A stretch of DNA of 64,000 bases, from assembly GCA_016222805.1 (NCBI GenBank), contig JACRQG010000040.1:76687-140686 (forward strand), read 5' to 3'. The DNA is from Verrucomicrobiota bacterium (GTDB lineage: Bacteria; Verrucomicrobiota; Verrucomicrobiia; Opitutales; Opitutaceae). Within the stretch, counting starts at the first letter, position 1. The number at the start of each line of letters is the position of its first letter. The position numbers and the translations under genes were made by a program. Of the stretch, positions 41,604-50,099 are shown one piece after another. Below the pieces are notes generated by a model. The model did no database searches and had not been told where the DNA came from. It worked only from the letters and a program-made list of their open reading frames with translations.

Positions 41604-43052
41604 ATGAAGACTTCCCTTTGGAAACTGGCGCGGTGGGCGCTGATCGCGACTGGTGCCGCGGTCGATTTGACCTTGGCGGGACCGCCGATCAACACCTCCC
41701 CGGACCGGGCGAAAACGCCGCTCGATCCAGGCCTGCGCCAGATTGGGACGCTCAAACCGCGCAGCGCCACCGAGATTACCGGGTCCAACTGGACGCTGGG
41801 CTGCGAGACCCTTGATCGGGACTTCGCCGACTACCAGCAATACAAGGAGTACATCGTGCCGCTTGGCATCAAAACCATCCGGCTGCAGGGGGGCTGGGCA
41901 AAAACCGAAAAGATGAAGGGTAAGTATGATTTTACCTGGCTCGACACGATCATCGATGATGCCCGCGGGCGGGGTTTGAACATCTTGCTGGAAACCGACT
42001 ACGGCAATCCGAACTACGAAGGCGGTGGCGGCTGGGATCTGGCGGGCGGTTTTCCGACTTCTCCGGAAGGTCTTGCCGCGTGGGACCGGTGGGTCGAAGC
42101 CATGGCTGTCCGCTACAAAGGCAAGGTGCGCGACTGGGCGATGTGGAATGAGCCCGACATCAACAAACAGCACAAACCCACCGATATCGCGGAATTCAAC
42201 ATTCGCACCGCCGAGATCATTAAGCGGGTAATCCCCGAGGCCCGCATCGCGGGTCTCTCCCTGGCGAGTTCGAGTCCCAAGCTCTTTGAAGATTGCCTGA
42301 AGGCCCTGGCGGAGAAAGGGAAGGTCGATCTGTTCCACTGGTTCATCTACCACGGCTACGCCTTCAACCCCGACACCTCCTATCAAAACGTGGAGGAATT
42401 GAAGGCGACGCTGGCCCGGTATTCCAAGACAGCCAAGATGCGGCAGGGCGAAAACGGAGCCCCCTCGGAGAAGACAACGCGGTTCGCCCTCCCGAACCAT
42501 CCGTGGACGGAGTTCAGCCAGGCCAAGTGGGATCTGCGGCGCATGCTCGGCGACCTCGGCCACGATGTGGAGTCGGCGGTCTTCACCCTTTGCGACTTCA
42601 ACCACACGGGCCGGGAGATCAACCGCAAGGGCTTGCTCTGGGCGACGGCGGACAAGAAGGTCGAGCGAATCAAGCTCGCCTACTATTCCGTGCAGAATGC
42701 CGTGGCGGTGTTCGACAGCACCCTGGAGCGGGTGAAGGAGCCCGTGGTCGCCGTGATGTACGGCAAGGCGACGGCGAGCTACGCCTACCGCCACCAGGCG
42801 ACCGGACAGCACCTGGTCGCGCTGTGGGACCAATCCGGCACGCCGGACGATTCGTTTGTGACCCGGCCGGCGCAGATTGTGATGAAGGATCTGAAGCTGC
42901 AGGAGCCGGTGTGGGTCGATCTGGTCTCGGGCCGGGTTTACGCCATCCCGACGGACCGGATTACCCGCGCGGGTGCCTTCACGCTCTTCAAGGACATTCC
43001 GCTGTACGACGCGCCGGTGCTGATCGCTGAAAGGGCACTGGTTCTGAAGTGA
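41604..43052 (+). CDS. Clan GH-A glycoside hydrolase (GH39/GH5-like), exported
   Basis: A 482-residue TIM-barrel hydrolase. The likely acid/base is Glu183 in AMWNEPD and the likely nucleophile Glu283 in RQGENGAPS, 100 residues apart as expected for beta-strands 4 and 7 of clan GH-A. Other barrel blocks are IRLQGGWAKTE, LLETDYGNP and FIYHGY. A hydrophobic N-terminus (LARWALIATGAAVDLTLAG) looks like a signal peptide. A paralog with the same layout lies at 44927-46483. Beta-xylosidase- or glucuronidase-type activity on the oligosaccharides of this locus is plausible, but the exact CAZy family cannot be settled by eye. Confidence 0.8.
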   Translation: MKTSLWKLARWALIATGAAVDLTLAGPPINTSPDRAKTPLDPGLRQIGTLKPRSATEITGSNWTLGCETLDRDFADYQQYKEYIVPLGIKTIRLQGGWAKTEKMKGKYDFTWLDTIIDDARGRGLNILLETDYGNPNYEGGGGWDLAGGFPTSPEGLAAWDRWVEAMAVRYKGKVRDWAMWNEPDINKQHKPTDIAEFNIRTAEIIKRVIPEARIAGLSLASSSPKLFEDCLKALAEKGKVDLFHWFIYHGYAFNPDTSYQNVEELKATLARYSKTAKMRQGENGAPSEKTTRFALPNHPWTEFSQAKWDLRRMLGDLGHDVESAVFTLCDFNHTGREINRKGLLWATADKKVERIKLAYYSVQNAVAVFDSTLERVKEPVVAVMYGKATASYAYRHQATGQHLVALWDQSGTPDDSFVTRPAQIVMKDLKLQEPVWVDLVSGRVYAIPTDRITRAGAFTLFKDIPLYDAPVLIAERALVLK

Positions 43053-43088
43053 GGGTCCTCCGACCGACCGGCCTGGTTTCCTCCTCCC

Positions 43089-44930
43089 ATGTCCGCCGCT
43101 TCCGCCCTCCTTCTGACCGGCCTGTTGCGCATCGCCGGCCCGGACGAACCACCGGCGGTCGCGCTGGCCGCGGCGGACCTCGCGGCCGACTGCGGACGCG
43201 TGCTCGGCACGCCCGCCGAGGTGGTCCGGACAGGCCCGGCGGAGATTGCGCTCGCGCTGGACGTGACCCTGCCCGGCGGACCGGAAACGTGGCGGGTCGA
43301 CGTGCGGGCGGACGGCGTGCGCATCACCGGCCGCGATCCGCTCGGGCTGGTCTATGGCATCTACGCCTTTGCCGAGCGCTGCCTCGGCGTGGACCCGCTC
43401 TGGTTCTGGAAGGGAATGCCCCCGGAGCGGAAGGAGCGCATTGGGCTGGCGCCGCAGACGTTCGCCTCGACGGCGCCGAAGTTCCGCTACCGCGGCTGGT
43501 TCATCAACGACGAGGATCTGTTGACCGAGTTTGGCACGAGCGCCGGCCCCCGGTACATCGATTATCCGTTCTACGCGCAGGTAATCGATCTCGCGATGGC
43601 GGAGCGGATCTACGAGGCGCTGCTGCGGCTGGGGGGGAACCTGATTATCCCGGCCTCGTTTGTCGACGTGATGAACGCGCCGGAGGCCGAACTGGTGCGT
43701 CGGGCGGTGGCGCGCGGGCTGTATGTGACGCAGCACCACGTCGAGCCGATGGGCGTGAGTCACTTCGGCTTCGAGAACTACTGGAAGGCGCGCGGGCAGC
43801 AAAAGGAGTTCCGCTACTCGACCGAACCCGAGGCCGTGCGGCAGGTGTGGCAGGACTACGCGGCGAAGTGGCGCGAACTCGCGGGCGACCAGGTCGTGTG
43901 GCAGCTCGGCATGCGCGGCCGCGGCGACCGCCCAATCTGGGTCGACGATCGGAACATCACCCGCGCGACGGGCGGCGGGTTCATCTCCCGCGCCATGGGC
44001 GACCAGGCAGCCATCGTCCGCACCGTGGACCCGCGACCAGAACCGCCAATGACCACCACGTTGTTCCTGGAGGGTGCCGATCTCATGGCGTCCGGTGAGC
44101 TCAAGTTTCCCGCCGGCATCACGGTGGTGTTTGCCGATCACGGACCCTCGCAGGAGATGCAGCGCGACTTCGAAACTGCACCGCGTCTGCCGGACTACCG
44201 CTACGGCGCCTATTACCACGTCGCGTTCTGGATGCGTGGTCCGCACCTCGTGCAGGGCGTGGCGCCGGCCCGCATCGTCGACGTCTTCCGGCAACTGGAA
44301 GCGCGGGGCGACACGCACTACGCGATCGTCAATGTCTCGAACGTGCGCGAGCACGTCCTCGGTGCGCACACCTTCATCCGCACGGCGTGGCACGGCGCGT
44401 CGCGTCCGCTCGCGCAGACGCTCGACGAGTTCGCGCCGGGGGCGACGCGAACGTTCCTCGAGGCGTTTCATGCCGCGCTGGTGCGGCTGCCGAACGGAGT
44501 CTGGTTCCAGGATGGCGACTGCGTGGAAGCGACGAACCTCTACTTGCGCGGCCAGACGCCCTCGGCACGTGCAGCGGCGGTGCGGAAGATCGTCGATCCC
44601 GCGGTGCTGACCGCCGCGGCCGGACGCTTCGAGCGGGTGGGCGAGGCCGCGTCGCTCGGCTCGGTGCCGGAGCGATGGCGCGGCTGGACGCGCGACTACT
44701 ACGTCGTGCAGGGGCAGTACCTGGCTGCGCTCTACCGCATGGTGGCGGCGCTGGGCCGCGACGAGCCCACGGAGGCGATTCGGCAACTGGAACGCTCCCT
44801 CGAAATCCGGGCTCCCCTCGCGACCGGGCCGTGGGCAGGCTGGTACACCGGCGACAAGAAGGCCAACTGGCCGCGCGCGCTGGAACGCCTGCGGGCGATG
44901 TCGCCGGGCAAGCAAACTTCCTCACCATGA
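43089..44930 (+). CDS. GH115-family alpha-glucuronidase, short form
   Basis: A 613-residue protein with GH115 landmarks: RITGRDPLGLVYGIYAFAERCLGVDPLWFW, then FRYRGWFINDEDLLT, LRLGGNLIIPA, QHHVEPMGVSHFGFENYW, VVWQLGMRGRGDRPIW, FADHGPSQEM and YYHVAFWMRGP. GH115 enzymes remove (4-O-methyl-)glucuronic acid from xylan side chains. Known members are roughly 850 residues or more with extra C-terminal domains; this one stops after the helical region. The N-terminus begins with the family fold and I see no convincing signal peptide, so it may act inside the cell on imported oligosaccharides. It follows the first GH-A enzyme by 36 bp and overlaps the second by 4 bp (ATGA). Confidence 0.85.
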   Translation: MSAASALLLTGLLRIAGPDEPPAVALAAADLAADCGRVLGTPAEVVRTGPAEIALALDVTLPGGPETWRVDVRADGVRITGRDPLGLVYGIYAFAERCLGVDPLWFWKGMPPERKERIGLAPQTFASTAPKFRYRGWFINDEDLLTEFGTSAGPRYIDYPFYAQVIDLAMAERIYEALLRLGGNLIIPASFVDVMNAPEAELVRRAVARGLYVTQHHVEPMGVSHFGFENYWKARGQQKEFRYSTEPEAVRQVWQDYAAKWRELAGDQVVWQLGMRGRGDRPIWVDDRNITRATGGGFISRAMGDQAAIVRTVDPRPEPPMTTTLFLEGADLMASGELKFPAGITVVFADHGPSQEMQRDFETAPRLPDYRYGAYYHVAFWMRGPHLVQGVAPARIVDVFRQLEARGDTHYAIVNVSNVREHVLGAHTFIRTAWHGASRPLAQTLDEFAPGATRTFLEAFHAALVRLPNGVWFQDGDCVEATNLYLRGQTPSARAAAVRKIVDPAVLTAAAGRFERVGEAASLGSVPERWRGWTRDYYVVQGQYLAALYRMVAALGRDEPTEAIRQLERSLEIRAPLATGPWAGWYTGDKKANWPRALERLRAMSPGKQTSSP

Positions 44931-46483
44931 AATCGATCGATTCGACCGGAACTTCACCGAAGGGGAGCGTCGCTGCGCGGTCACGCCTCGCCACCCGTGG
45001 CTGCGTTGGAGCGACGCGACAACGGGGCATCACCGCCGGCCGGCTCCGTCTGGCGTCCTTGCTCGGGGCAATCGTCCTGGCCGCCGGCCCGGCGCCGGCC
45101 CAGGAGATCCTCCCCACCACCGGGATCGATCTGCCGGTCCTCGGCAAGATCGCTCCCCGCCAGGCGAAGGATATCCCGGCCTCGCCCTGGTGGTCGATCG
45201 GCGGCGAAACCACCGATCGGGACTTCACGGTCTTCCGGCACTACCAGAAATACCTCGGACCGCTGGGGGCGAAATCGATTCGCGTTCAGGCGGGCTGGGC
45301 GAAGTGCGAGAAGGTGAAAGGCGTCTACGACTGGGCCTGGCTCGACGAGATTGTCGACGGATCCCTCGCCCAGGGCGTGCGGCCGTGGCTGGAGTTCAAC
45401 TACGGCAACACCATTTATTCCGGCGGCGGGGACACCGGCCTCGGCGGCGGTTTCCCGTCCTCGCCGGAGGCGCTGGCCGCCTGGGACCGGTGGTGTCGGG
45501 CGCTCGTCGGGCGCTACCAGGACCGCGTGTTCGAGTGGGAGGTGTGGAACGAGCCCGACCTGAGCAAGAAGAGCACCACGACCGTCGAGGCGTACGTGGA
45601 GCTCTACCTTCGCACCGCGGCGATGGTGCGCGAGCTGCAGCCGCGCGGCCGGATCTGGGCGATGGGCCTGGCGGGCCGAGTCGAGTACGCCGATGAGTTC
45701 CTCGCCGGCCTGAAGGCCAAGGGGCGGCTCGATCTGGTCGACGCCATCACCTACCACGGGTATCCGAAGAACCCCGATGATACCACGCTGGCGGACAAGC
45801 TGCGGGACGTGGTGAAGAAGCACGGCCGGGCGATCGAGCTGCGGCAGGGAGAAACCGGGGCGCCGTCGAGGTACCAGGAGAACTTCGCCCTGTCGCGCCT
45901 CTCCTGGACGGAGACGATGCAGGCGAAATGGGACCTGCGCCGCCTGCTGTCCCACCGGGCGAAGGACATTCCGATGAATCTCTTCACCATTTCGGACCTG
46001 CACTACACGCAGGCGAGCAGCCAGCCGTCCGCCGACGGCGTGTTGCGCATGAACTACAAGGGCCTGCTCGCCACCAATCCCGACCAGACGATTTCGCACG
46101 CCAAGCCGGCGTACTACGCGGCGCAGGCGGTGTTTTCGATCTTTGATGGCAGCCTCGGGCGCGTGGCGAAGTACCCCTTCACCACCACCGCCCTGCGCAG
46201 CCTGGCGCTGACCGGCTACGCGCGCCAGGGCGGCGCGGGTCAGGTGGTCGCGTACTGGTTTACCGACGCCCCGCCGGACGCCTCCCTGGGGGTTACCCGG
46301 GCCGAGGTCACGCTGCCGGCCGGCAAGTTCCGGGAGCCCGTCGTGGTCGACCTGCGGACGGGCCTCGTCTACGCGGTGCCGCAGGACCGCTGGGAGGCGG
46401 CCGGCGCCGGGGTGAAGTTCAAGGCGCTGCCGATCTATGACTCACCCCTGCTGATCGCGGAAAGGTCCGCCCTGCCGTTGTGA
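44927..46483 (+). CDS. Clan GH-A glycoside hydrolase (GH39/GH5-like), exported paralog
   Basis: A 518-residue paralog of the enzyme at 41604. The pair shares WNEPD (Glu209 here), RQGETGAPS (Glu309 here), the T.......QAKWDLRR block and the ending LIAER. The start at 44927 overlaps the GH115 stop as ATGA. The N-terminus is long and basic before the hydrophobic LRLASLLGAIVLAAGPAPAQ, which reads as a signal peptide. Having two paralogs around the alpha-glucuronidase suggests different linkages or positions on the same glycan; that is inference. GTGA overlap joins it to the transporter gene. Confidence 0.8.
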   Translation: MKSIDSTGTSPKGSVAARSRLATRGCVGATRQRGITAGRLRLASLLGAIVLAAGPAPAQEILPTTGIDLPVLGKIAPRQAKDIPASPWWSIGGETTDRDFTVFRHYQKYLGPLGAKSIRVQAGWAKCEKVKGVYDWAWLDEIVDGSLAQGVRPWLEFNYGNTIYSGGGDTGLGGGFPSSPEALAAWDRWCRALVGRYQDRVFEWEVWNEPDLSKKSTTTVEAYVELYLRTAAMVRELQPRGRIWAMGLAGRVEYADEFLAGLKAKGRLDLVDAITYHGYPKNPDDTTLADKLRDVVKKHGRAIELRQGETGAPSRYQENFALSRLSWTETMQAKWDLRRLLSHRAKDIPMNLFTISDLHYTQASSQPSADGVLRMNYKGLLATNPDQTISHAKPAYYAAQAVFSIFDGSLGRVAKYPFTTTALRSLALTGYARQGGAGQVVAYWFTDAPPDASLGVTRAEVTLPAGKFREPVVVDLRTGLVYAVPQDRWEAAGAGVKFKALPIYDSPLLIAERSALPL

Positions 46484-47775
46484 ACGACGTGACCGCCGAC
46501 TCCGTCCGTTCAGCCCGGTCCGCGGCCCGCCTGCGGGGGGTGATCCTCGGGCTGCTTTTTCTGTCGACGGTCATCAACTACATTGATCGGCAGGCGCTGT
46601 CGGTGCTGCTGCCGACGCTGCGCGAGGCGCTGAATCTCACCAGCCAGGATTACGGGACGATCACCACGGTCTTCCTCCTCGCCTACACCCTGGCACAGGT
46701 GCCGGTCGGGATGTGGATCGACAAGGTTGGGACCCGGATCGGATTTGGGGTCTCAATCGTCGGCTGGTCCATCGCGGCGGCGCTGCATGCGGTGGTGACC
46801 GGCCCGGTCAGTCTGGCGGTGGCGCGCGCCTTGCTCGGCGTGACGGAGGCGGGCAACTGGCCCGCGGGCACGAAGGCGGTCGCGTCCTGGTTTCCGCAGA
46901 AGCGCCGGGCGTTTGCGATGGCGGTGTTCGACAGCGGTTCGGCCGTGGGCGCGGTGCTCGCGCCGCCCCTGGTGGCGGTGCTGGCCCTGAACTGGGGCTG
47001 GCGGGCGGCCTTTGTCGTCACGGGCGTGCTGGGATTTGCGTGGCTGGTGGGTTGGCTCTGGGTGTACCACGCGCCGGAGGTGCACCCGGCGCTGACGCCG
47101 CAGCAGCGCGACGACGTGTTGCGCGAGCTCGGCGTGTCGCGGCCGAAGCCGCCGGTGTTTGGCGCGGCGCTGCAACGCATCCTGCGCGTGCGGCAACTCT
47201 GGGGATTGATGGTGACGCGCCTGCTGGCGACGCCGGTGTGGTGGTTCTACGTCTTCTGGCTCCCGGACTACCTCGGCACCGGCCGGGGGTTTTCGCTGAA
47301 GGAGATCGGCTTCTACGGGTGGATTCCGTACCTGACGGTCGACCTCGGCAAGATGGCCGGCGGGGCGTGCTCCGACTGGCTGCTGGCGCGCGGGCGCTCC
47401 GCGACGTTTGCCCGCAAGATCGTGATGTTCGGCGGGGCCCTGGCGATGCTGAGCGGGATCTTCGTGGTCGGCGCGCCTTCGGCCGCCGTGGCGATTGCGT
47501 GGGTGTGCGTGGCGACCTTCGGCTTCGGCATGTGGAGCGCCAACATCCTGGCGTTGCACGCGGATGTGTTTCCCGCCGAGACGATGGCGACCGCGATGGG
47601 TTCGACGCTCATGGCGGCAAGCCTCGGCGGCGCGGGCTTCACCTTCCTCGTCGGCCGGGTGGTCGACCGGTTCGGATACGCGCCGGTGTTCTGGGCGGTG
47701 GGACTGCTGCCGCTCGCGGCCTGCGTGGCCCTCGTTTTCTGGGTGGGCCGCGTGGAACGGCTCCGCGACTGCTGA
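46480..47775 (+). CDS. Hexuronate MFS transporter (ACS family, ExuT-like)
   Basis: A 431-residue major facilitator protein with twelve hydrophobic helices. It carries the anion:cation symporter family landmarks: the first helix with TVINYIDRQALSVLLPTLREALNLT, GMWIDKVGTRIGFG, LLGVTEAGNWPAGTKAVASWFP and GW..AFVVTGVLGFAW. In E. coli ExuT imports galacturonate and glucuronate. Placement directly before uxaC supports uronate import. The start is GTG, overlapping the previous stop as GTGA, which implies translational coupling. Confidence 0.9.
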   Translation: MNDVTADSVRSARSAARLRGVILGLLFLSTVINYIDRQALSVLLPTLREALNLTSQDYGTITTVFLLAYTLAQVPVGMWIDKVGTRIGFGVSIVGWSIAAALHAVVTGPVSLAVARALLGVTEAGNWPAGTKAVASWFPQKRRAFAMAVFDSGSAVGAVLAPPLVAVLALNWGWRAAFVVTGVLGFAWLVGWLWVYHAPEVHPALTPQQRDDVLRELGVSRPKPPVFGAALQRILRVRQLWGLMVTRLLATPVWWFYVFWLPDYLGTGRGFSLKEIGFYGWIPYLTVDLGKMAGGACSDWLLARGRSATFARKIVMFGGALAMLSGIFVVGAPSAAVAIAWVCVATFGFGMWSANILALHADVFPAETMATAMGSTLMAASLGGAGFTFLVGRVVDRFGYAPVFWAVGLLPLAACVALVFWVGRVERLRDC

Positions 47776-47784
47776 GGCACTGCC

Positions 47785-49182
47785 ATGTCACCCTACATCC
47801 ACGCTGATCTGCTGCTCGGTTCGCCGCCCGCGCGGCGTCTCTACCACGAGTACGCGGCCGACCTGCCGATCCTCGACTATCACTGCCATCTGGATCCCGG
47901 CGACCTTGCGGCGGATCGCCGCTTCCCCAACCTGGCGCAGCTCTGGGTCATCGGCGATCCCTACAAACATCGCGCGATGCGTCTGGCGGGGGTGCCGGAG
48001 CGGCTCATCACGGGCGATGCCTCCGACCGGGAGAAGTTCGATGCGTGGGCGGCGACGGTGCCGCTCGCGCTCGGCAACCCGCTGCACCTCTGGACGGCGC
48101 TGGAACTGCAGCGGTACTTTGGGATTGAGGAGGCACTCGGACCCGGCTCGGCGGATCGGATCTGGCGCGTGGCGCAGGCGCGGCTGGCGGAGCCGGGATT
48201 CACGGCGCGCGGGCTCCTGCGCCAACGACGGGTGGCGGCCGTCTGCACTTCGGACCGGCTGCTGGACGATCTGTCGGCGCACGCGGCGCTCGCGACCATG
48301 GAAGACGCACCGCGCGTGCTGCCATCGTTGCGGGCGGATGACGTGGTGGCGGTGGAGTCGCCGGAGTACGCGGCCTGGCTGGCAAGGCTGGGGGAGCGTG
48401 CGGGTGGCGCAGTGCGCGACTACCCGGCGTTTCGTGCCGCCGTGTCCGCGCGGCTCGATGCGTTCGCCGCGGCCGGCTGCCGGTTGAGCGATCACGGGCT
48501 GGATGAGTTTGCCTACGTCGCTACCTCCGAGGCCGAGACGGCCGCGCTTTACGGACGACGCGCCTCCGGCGAAGAGCTGGGCCCGGCCGAGTGCGTGCGG
48601 CTTCGTTCGGGCCTGTTGCGGTGGCTCGGAGGCGAGTACGCGCGGCGCGGCTGGATCCTGCAGTTGCACCTCAGCGCCCAGCGACGCACGAGCTCGCGGC
48701 TGCGCCGGCACGCGGGGGCGGCGGGCGGCTATGCGGCGGTGGGACGGACGGTCGACGTGCCCTCGCTCTGCGCCTGGTTCGACGATCTCGAGCGGGCCGG
48801 CGGCCTGCCACGGGTGATTCTCTACCCGCTGAATCCGGCGGATTTCGGGCCGCTCGCCGTGCTCACCGGATCGTTCGCCGAGGACGGGGTGGCGGGCAGG
48901 CTCCAGCTCGGGCCGGCGTGGTGGTACAACGATCATGCCCACGGCATGCGCGCGCACCTCGACGCCGTGGCCAGCCACAGCCTGTTGGCGGTCTTCCTTG
49001 GCATGACGACCGACTCGCGCAGCCTGCTCTCGATGGTGCGCCACGAGTATTTCCGCCGCGTGTTCTGCGATTGGCTGGCCGGGCAGGCGCGGACGGGGCT
49101 CATGCCTGATGACCCGGAGCAGCTGGGCGCGCTCGTGCGCGCGGTGTGCTTCGGCAACGCGCGCCGCGCCTTGAATCTCTGA
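47785..49182 (+). CDS. uxaC: Glucuronate (uronate) isomerase
   Basis: A 465-residue uronate isomerase that converts D-glucuronate to D-fructuronate (and galacturonate to tagaturonate). The amidohydrolase-like metal site opens with LDYHCHLDPGD; later blocks are WILQLHLSAQR, GPAWWYNDH and FLGMTTDSRS, all characteristic of UxaC. The length matches the family. It begins 9 bases after the transporter stop and is followed after 7 bases by the SDR oxidoreductase, its next pathway step. Confidence 0.95.
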   Translation: MSPYIHADLLLGSPPARRLYHEYAADLPILDYHCHLDPGDLAADRRFPNLAQLWVIGDPYKHRAMRLAGVPERLITGDASDREKFDAWAATVPLALGNPLHLWTALELQRYFGIEEALGPGSADRIWRVAQARLAEPGFTARGLLRQRRVAAVCTSDRLLDDLSAHAALATMEDAPRVLPSLRADDVVAVESPEYAAWLARLGERAGGAVRDYPAFRAAVSARLDAFAAAGCRLSDHGLDEFAYVATSEAETAALYGRRASGEELGPAECVRLRSGLLRWLGGEYARRGWILQLHLSAQRRTSSRLRRHAGAAGGYAAVGRTVDVPSLCAWFDDLERAGGLPRVILYPLNPADFGPLAVLTGSFAEDGVAGRLQLGPAWWYNDHAHGMRAHLDAVASHSLLAVFLGMTTDSRSLLSMVRHEYFRRVFCDWLAGQARTGLMPDDPEQLGALVRAVCFGNARRALNL

Positions 49183-49189
49183 TCCTCTC

Positions 49190-50041
49190 ATGCATCCGGA
49201 CATTTTCACGAACAAGACGGCGGTCGTCACCGGCGCGGGCGGCACGCTGTGCTCGGTCATCGCGGCGGAATTCGCGCGGCACGGCACCCGCGTGGCGTTG
49301 TTGGGGCGGACCCAGTCTACGCTCGAGGCAGTGGCCTCCGGCATCCGCGCGGCGGGCGGCACGGCGCTGCCGGTGGCGTGCGATGTCACCGATGCGGCCG
49401 CGGTCGGACGGGCGCGCGAGACCGTCACGCGCGAACTTGGGGCGTGCCACTTCCTGGTCAACGGCGCCGGCGGCAACCAGCCGGACGCCGTGACGACGCT
49501 GACGGAGTTTTCGCCGGAAGAACTCGCGGCCGATCGCCCCGCCGGCCAGCGCGGGTTCTTCGACCTGAATCTGGCGAAGTTCGACGACGTTGTGCGCGCC
49601 AACACGCTCGGGACCGTGATTCCGTGCCAGGTGTTTGGGCGGGAGATGGCCGCGCTGGGGCGGGGGGCGATCCTGAACTTCGCGTCGATGAACAGTGTGC
49701 GGCCGCTGACGCGCGTGCCCGCCTATGCGCTGGCGAAGGCCGGCATCGTGAATTTCACGCAGTGGCTGGCCGTTTACCTGGCCCCCGCCAGCATCCGCGT
49801 GAACGCGGTGGCGCCGGGCTTTTTCGTCAATGAGCGCAGCCGGAAGATCCTGTTGACGCCCGACGGCGGACTGAGCGCGCGCGGGGAGAAGGTGATGGCG
49901 CACACTCCGCTGCGCCGGTTTGGCGAGCCGGCTGACCTGCTCGGCGCCGTGCTCTGGCTCCTCGACGACGAGCGCGCGGCGTTCGTCACGGGCCAGACCG
50001 TGGCGGTCGACGGCGGCTTCCTCGCCTCAGCCGGCGTGTAG
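49190..50041 (+). CDS. SDR-family D-mannonate oxidoreductase (fructuronate reductase)
   Basis: A 283-residue short-chain dehydrogenase: TGAGGTLCSVIA (cofactor loop, TGxxxGxG-type), NGAGGNQPDA, catalytic Ser in NFASMNS and YALAK (Tyr-x-x-x-Lys), then VAPGFF. The insert around FFDLNLAKFDDVVRANTLGT is typical of the SDR group annotated as D-mannonate oxidoreductase. Between uxaC and the receptor, and with uxuA nearby, it most likely reduces D-fructuronate to D-mannonate in place of the long-chain UxuB. Substrate rests on context. Confidence 0.85.
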   Translation: MHPDIFTNKTAVVTGAGGTLCSVIAAEFARHGTRVALLGRTQSTLEAVASGIRAAGGTALPVACDVTDAAAVGRARETVTRELGACHFLVNGAGGNQPDAVTTLTEFSPEELAADRPAGQRGFFDLNLAKFDDVVRANTLGTVIPCQVFGREMAALGRGAILNFASMNSVRPLTRVPAYALAKAGIVNFTQWLAVYLAPASIRVNAVAPGFFVNERSRKILLTPDGGLSARGEKVMAHTPLRRFGEPADLLGAVLWLLDDERAAFVTGQTVAVDGGFLASAGV

Positions 50042-50099
50042 GACGGGCGGCCGTCGTGCCGGATTCCTGCTTTCCCTCTCAACCCCGATTACCCAGAGA

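Noticed and set aside
41571..44915. Very long minus-strand open frame (over 1100 codons) opposite the GH-A and GH115 genes
   Set aside because: It is antisense to two well-supported hydrolase genes, has low-complexity Arg/His/Gly-rich translation and no family motif. High GC with third-position bias leaves antisense frames open.
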